Of a stretch of 64,000 bases of DNA, positions 61,386 to 64,000 are shown one piece after another. The stretch covers positions 1 to 64,000 of the forward strand of contig JOBE01000013.1 in the NCBI GenBank assembly GCA_000717735.1. The letters run 5' to 3'. The notes under the pieces were generated by a model. It saw only the letters and a program-made list of their open reading frames with translations. It was not told the origin of the DNA and made no database searches. A program made the translations under genes and the position numbers. Positions within the stretch are counted from its first letter, which is position 1. Each line of letters begins with the position of its first letter. Source of the stretch: Streptomyces griseoluteus. Lineage in GTDB: Bacteria; Actinomycetota; Actinomycetes; Streptomycetales; Streptomycetaceae.

Positions 61386-61655
61386 TCAGCTGCACGAGGA
61401 CGAGGAGCTGGAGCAGCTCGACGACGACGAGCAGGAGGAGGAGCTCGAACACGAGGACGTGGAAGAGGAGTCCGAGGAGGACGAGGACGACGAGCAGGAA
61501 GTGGTGGACGAGGAGGACGACGACGAGTCCGTCCCGGCCCACCAGCTGTCGCCGCCCCGGCTCACCCGCGCCGTTCCCCTGAGCGAGTACGCGACGACCG
61601 ACACCACGACCGCGATCACCAACGCGATCCCGACGATGAAGAGTGCGATGTTCAT
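61386..61655 (-). CDS. Tiny membrane protein with Ser/Cys-rich tail
   Basis: 89 residues. One helix (IALFIVGIALVIAVVVSVVA, about 3-22) then a linker with GGDSWWAG and about 45 residues of almost pure Ser with six Cys spaced 5-11 apart. The reverse strand of the tail would encode a Glu/Asp-rich run, so the open frame opposite is a shadow. ATG at 61655 with a weak ribosome site. A 28-bp near-repeat flanks the gene (61359 and 61687). Confidence 0.6.
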   Translation of the reverse strand: MNIALFIVGIALVIAVVVSVVAYSLRGTARVSRGGDSWWAGTDSSSSSSSTTSCSSSSSSSDSSSTSSCSSSSSCSSSSSCSSSSSSCS

Positions 61656-61710
61656 GCCAGGGCGATCCCCGTTGCGCCCGCACGCCAAAGCGCACTTGAG
61701 CAACTCCAGA

Positions 61711-61778
61711 GCTTGGCTCCAGGATGGGCTTGACTGCGGGATGGGCTTGGCTCCCCGATGGGCTTGGCTCCAGGATGG
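61711..61778. repeat. Four 17-bp tandem repeats ahead of the aminotransferase
   Basis: Units start at 61711, 61728, 61745 and 61762; first and last are identical (GCTTGGCTCCAGGATGG), the middle two differ at 2-4 places. The last unit carries AGGATGG, which may serve as ribosome site for the ATG at 61784. Copy number could vary. Confidence 0.8.
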
Positions 61779-61783
61779 CCGTC

Positions 61784-62980
61784 ATGACACGACCGCCGCT
61801 CAACCGCCGCCTCGCCGAGTTCGGGACGACCATCTTCGCCGAGATGTCCGCGCTCGCCGCCAGGACCGGGGCGATCAACCTCGGCCAGGGCTTCCCCGAC
61901 ACCGACGGCCCCGAGGAGATCCGGGAGGCCGCGGTCCGCGCGCTGCGGGACGGCCGCGGCAACCAGTACCCGCCGGGTCCCGGCGTCCCCGAGCTGCGCT
62001 CGGCCGTCGCCGACCACCAGCGGGAGCGGTACGGCCTGGCGTACGACCCGGACACCGAGGTCCTCGTCACCGCGGGCGCCACCGAGGCCATCGCGGCGGC
62101 CCTGCTCGCCCTGATCGAGCCGGGCGACGAGGTCGTCGCCCTGGAGCCGTACTACGACTCGTACGCCGCCTGCGTGGCGATGGCCGGCGGGACCAGGGTC
62201 CCCGTCACCCTCCGCCCCCACGAGGGCGTCCGCGGCGGAGCCACTGATCGACGCTACGTCCTCGACCTGGACGAGCTGCGGGCCGCCGTCACCGACCGGA
62301 CCCGCCTCATCCTCCTCAACACCCCGCACAACCCCACCGGCACCGTCCTCACCCGGGCGGAACTGACCGCCGTCGCCGAACTCGCGATCGAGCGGGACCT
62401 GCTCGTCGTCACCGACGAGGTCTACGAGCACCTGGTCTTCGACGGCGCCGAGCACGTGCCGATCGCGAGCCTCCCCGGCATGCGGGAGCGCACGGTCACC
62501 ATCGGCTCCGCCGGCAAGACGTTCTCGTTCACGGGCTGGAAGGTCGGCTGGGCCACCGGCTCCCGGGAGCTCGTGACCGCCGTCCGGACCGCCAAGCAGT
62601 ACCTGACGTACGTCAGCGCGGGCCCGTTCCAGTACGCGATCGCCGAGGCGCTGCGCCTCCCGGCCGCGTACTTCGACACCCTCCGCGCCGATCTGCAACG
62701 CAAGCGCGACCTGCTCGGCGACGGCCTGCGGGCGGCCGGGTTCGAGGTCTACCAGCCCCAGGGCACGTACTTCATCACCACCGACATCACCCCCCTCGGA
62801 GAGAAGGACGCCCACGCCTTCTGCTGCGCCCTCCCCGAACGCTGCGGCGTCGTCGCCATCCCCAACGCCGTCTTCTACGACGACCCCGACGCCGGCCGCA
62901 CCCAGGTCCGCTTCGCCTTCTGCAAGAAGGACGACGTCCTCCACGAGGCCGCCGACCGCCTTCGCCGCCTCGCGTCCTGA
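61784..62980 (+). CDS. Class I PLP aminotransferase (kynurenine/glutamine transaminase-like)
   Basis: 398 residues. INLGQGFPDTDGPEEI starts the core; TAGATEAIAAALLAL is the phosphate cup, NTPHNPTGTVLT the ring-stacking loop, TDEVYEHLVFDG the PLP Asp, and IGSAGKTFSFTGWKVGW the Schiff-base Lys. The pattern SAGKTFSFTGWK is that of kynurenine aminotransferases and C-S lyases. It could connect to the kynurenine genes 14 kb away, but that is inference. Start chosen at MTRPPLNRR; the repeats precede it. Confidence 0.93.
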   Translation: MTRPPLNRRLAEFGTTIFAEMSALAARTGAINLGQGFPDTDGPEEIREAAVRALRDGRGNQYPPGPGVPELRSAVADHQRERYGLAYDPDTEVLVTAGATEAIAAALLALIEPGDEVVALEPYYDSYAACVAMAGGTRVPVTLRPHEGVRGGATDRRYVLDLDELRAAVTDRTRLILLNTPHNPTGTVLTRAELTAVAELAIERDLLVVTDEVYEHLVFDGAEHVPIASLPGMRERTVTIGSAGKTFSFTGWKVGWATGSRELVTAVRTAKQYLTYVSAGPFQYAIAEALRLPAAYFDTLRADLQRKRDLLGDGLRAAGFEVYQPQGTYFITTDITPLGEKDAHAFCCALPERCGVVAIPNAVFYDDPDAGRTQVRFAFCKKDDVLHEAADRLRRLAS

Positions 62981-62991
62981 ACGCGAGGCGG

Positions 62992-63045
62992 CAGGCGCCG
63001 CCGAGAACGTCCGGTGTCCGGACCCACCGGTCTCCCCGGCGCCTG
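62992..63045. terminator. Bidirectional terminator between convergent genes
   Basis: CAGGCGCCG (62992-63000) pairs with CGGCGCCTG (63037-63045); an inner GTCCGG/CCGGAC hairpin and an alternative CCCACCGGT/ACCGGTGGG stem overlap it. Confidence 0.55.
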
Positions 63046-63071
63046 TGACCGGTGGGCCGTACCGTCGCTCG

Positions 63072-64000
63072 TCAGCGGCGCCGCTTGCGGCCGCTCCTGC
63101 CGGTGCCGCGCCCACGACTGTGGGCGCGGCCGAGGCGGGCGGCGGGTACGCGCAGCGCCCTGGCCGCCAGCCGGCTGAGCTCCTCCAGGCCGGCCCTGTC
63201 AGGGTGCGCGGAGTCCGACGCGGCGGTGATCGCGTCCCTGACCTCGGGGCCCTGGGCGCGCAGCGCCTCCTCGGCGCCGTCCCCACCGCCCGCCAGCTCC
63301 ACGAGCTGGAGCAGGTTCTCGGCGAGCACCAGTAGGTGCTCTGCGCCGGTCATGTCCTCCGGGGACAGCAGCTCACCCTGCGCCAGCGCGTTCAGCGCCA
63401 GCGGCGCCAGTTCGGGGTCGCGACGCAGCGTGCGCAGCAGCCGCTCGCCCTCCCCGTCCGCCAACGCCGCCGACAGCACGCCGAGCATCGCCTGCGCACG
63501 CGTGCGGAAAGGCGTGGTCCGTACGGCGTCGGTCAGTTCCCGCTGTGCGTCCGCCCGCTCGCCGCGGGCGGTGATCCACCCTGCCAGCTCCACTTGGGCG
63601 GCATCCGGCGGGTACTCCGCGGCCAGCACGCCCAGCAGGCCGGCCGCCGGGGCCTGGGCCAGCTCACCGATCAGCGGTGCGTCGCGGCCGACGGCCAGCA
63701 GTCGCTGCCGTACGGCCCGGGTGCCGAGCTCGGTGAGACGAATGAGTTCGACCGGCCCGGCAGTCAGTTCCTCACGCCGCCGGTCGGCCCGCTCCCGCGC
63801 CACCGGGTCCGGTGTCGCCCCTGCGACACCCAGCAGCTCCGCGATCTCCGGCGGCATGTCCGCCGGCAATTCGGTTCCACCGTCGGAGAGATCGACATCG
63901 AGGAAAACGGGGTCAGCCATCCCCCGCTCACGCTCGATCGCGCCCAGGCCCTCCAGCAGGTCTAGCACCGCGCGCAGGTCCCGGTCGGCGTGCTCGAACC
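63072..64000 (-). CDS. Helical protein of unknown function, 5' end outside the window
   Basis: At least 309 residues; the frame is open to the window edge, where it reads FEHADRDLRAVLDLLEGLGA. It is Ala/Leu/Glu-rich and likely all-helical, with segments such as LLAVGRDAPLIGELAQAP and MLGVLSAALADGEGERLLR. The C-terminus is very basic (RAHSRGRGTGRSGRKRRR), suiting nucleic acid or membrane contact. The start lies beyond position 64000. No family was recognised. Confidence 0.65.
   Translation of the reverse strand, partial: FEHADRDLRAVLDLLEGLGAIERERGMADPVFLDVDLSDGGTELPADMPPEIAELLGVAGATPDPVARERADRRREELTAGPVELIRLTELGTRAVRQRLLAVGRDAPLIGELAQAPAAGLLGVLAAEYPPDAAQVELAGWITARGERADAQRELTDAVRTTPFRTRAQAMLGVLSAALADGEGERLLRTLRRDPELAPLALNALAQGELLSPEDMTGAEHLLVLAENLLQLVELAGGGDGAEEALRAQGPEVRDAITAASDSAHPDRAGLEELSRLAARALRVPAARLGRAHSRGRGTGRSGRKRRR

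Noticed and set aside
61459..61700. Very acidic frame opposite the Ser/Cys-rich tail
   Set aside because: Ser codons AGC/TCG read backwards give Glu/Asp/Arg; the minus strand has a membrane helix, start and stop in proper places.
61711..61778. Possible CRISPR-like array
   Set aside because: Units abut directly with no spacer, and there are no cas genes.

Overview
The window is chromosomal DNA of a Streptomyces-type actinomycete. GC is very high, codons end overwhelmingly in G or C, GTG starts are common, and there is a near-absence of TTA codons. Gene content is typical of the genus: SigE-type sigma factor, bacterial Ser/Thr kinases, Lrp/GntR/MarR regulators, a GH19 chitinase, and many DUFs known mainly from Streptomyces. 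Gene order from the sigma factor at 14.6 kb to the end recalls the Streptomyces coelicolor block around SCO3613 to SCO3657 (asd, ask, recR, ybaB, purA, P450, kynurenine genes, fba, pyrE). The first 4 kb recalls the SCO5918 to SCO5921 cold-shock cluster. These correspondences are from memory, not from a search.

Layout. 1-3.6 kb: 5' end of a MerR regulator with a long unusual leader, then a cold-shock cluster read leftward (cspA, DEAD-box helicase, CBS-like protein, small SCO5918-like protein). 4-9.7 kb: glycosyltransferase divergent from a tail-anchored Ser/Thr kinase, an orphan helical protein related to the C-terminus of AfsR/LuxR-type regulator ATPases, and a double Lrp regulator. 9.7-13.3 kb: methyltransferase, S9 peptidase, SURF1. 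13.3-17.9 kb: sigma factor and membrane partner, then ask-asd (aspartate pathway). 18-24.9 kb: DUF5063, recR, ybaB, SLATT membrane protein, GntR, class III aminotransferase, and a DJ-1/MarR pair with a probable leaderless, self-regulated promoter. 25-31.5 kb: broken VOC gene, chitinase with a DasR/chitin-type promoter, quinone-reductase-like enzyme, phosphate-binding-type membrane protein, an inverted-repeat element and a receptor-type Ser/Thr kinase.

31.5-35.3 kb is the most accessory-looking part. It holds a Cys-rich DUF1326/DUF2182 pair, a DUF6232 two-gene unit whose products share a short Asn/Gly-rich motif at the abutting C- and N-termini (reminiscent of bacterial amyloid signalling pairs), and a LysR/SDR divergent pair whose two 5' halves have been deleted together. 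35.3-45.2 kb: purA, a diacylglycerol-kinase-like protein, a GbsR-controlled ABC exporter, and a P450 downstream of a two-component system. 45.3-48.4 kb: tryptophan to anthranilate catabolism (kynA, kynU and a probable kynurenine formamidase). 48.5-60.2 kb: a secreted DUF3152 metalloprotease-like protein with the one in-frame TTA codon noticed in the window, MFS exporter, large secreted beta-propeller-like protein, PatB-type lyase, fba, pyrE, aldose epimerase, SRPBCC protein and a membrane-fused spermidine-synthase-like protein. 60.3-64 kb: DUF2617, two tiny membrane proteins with Gly/Cys-rich and Ser/Cys-rich tails, an aminotransferase preceded by four 17-bp repeats, and a partial helical protein leaving the window.

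No tRNA, rRNA, CRISPR array, prophage or insertion sequence was recognised.
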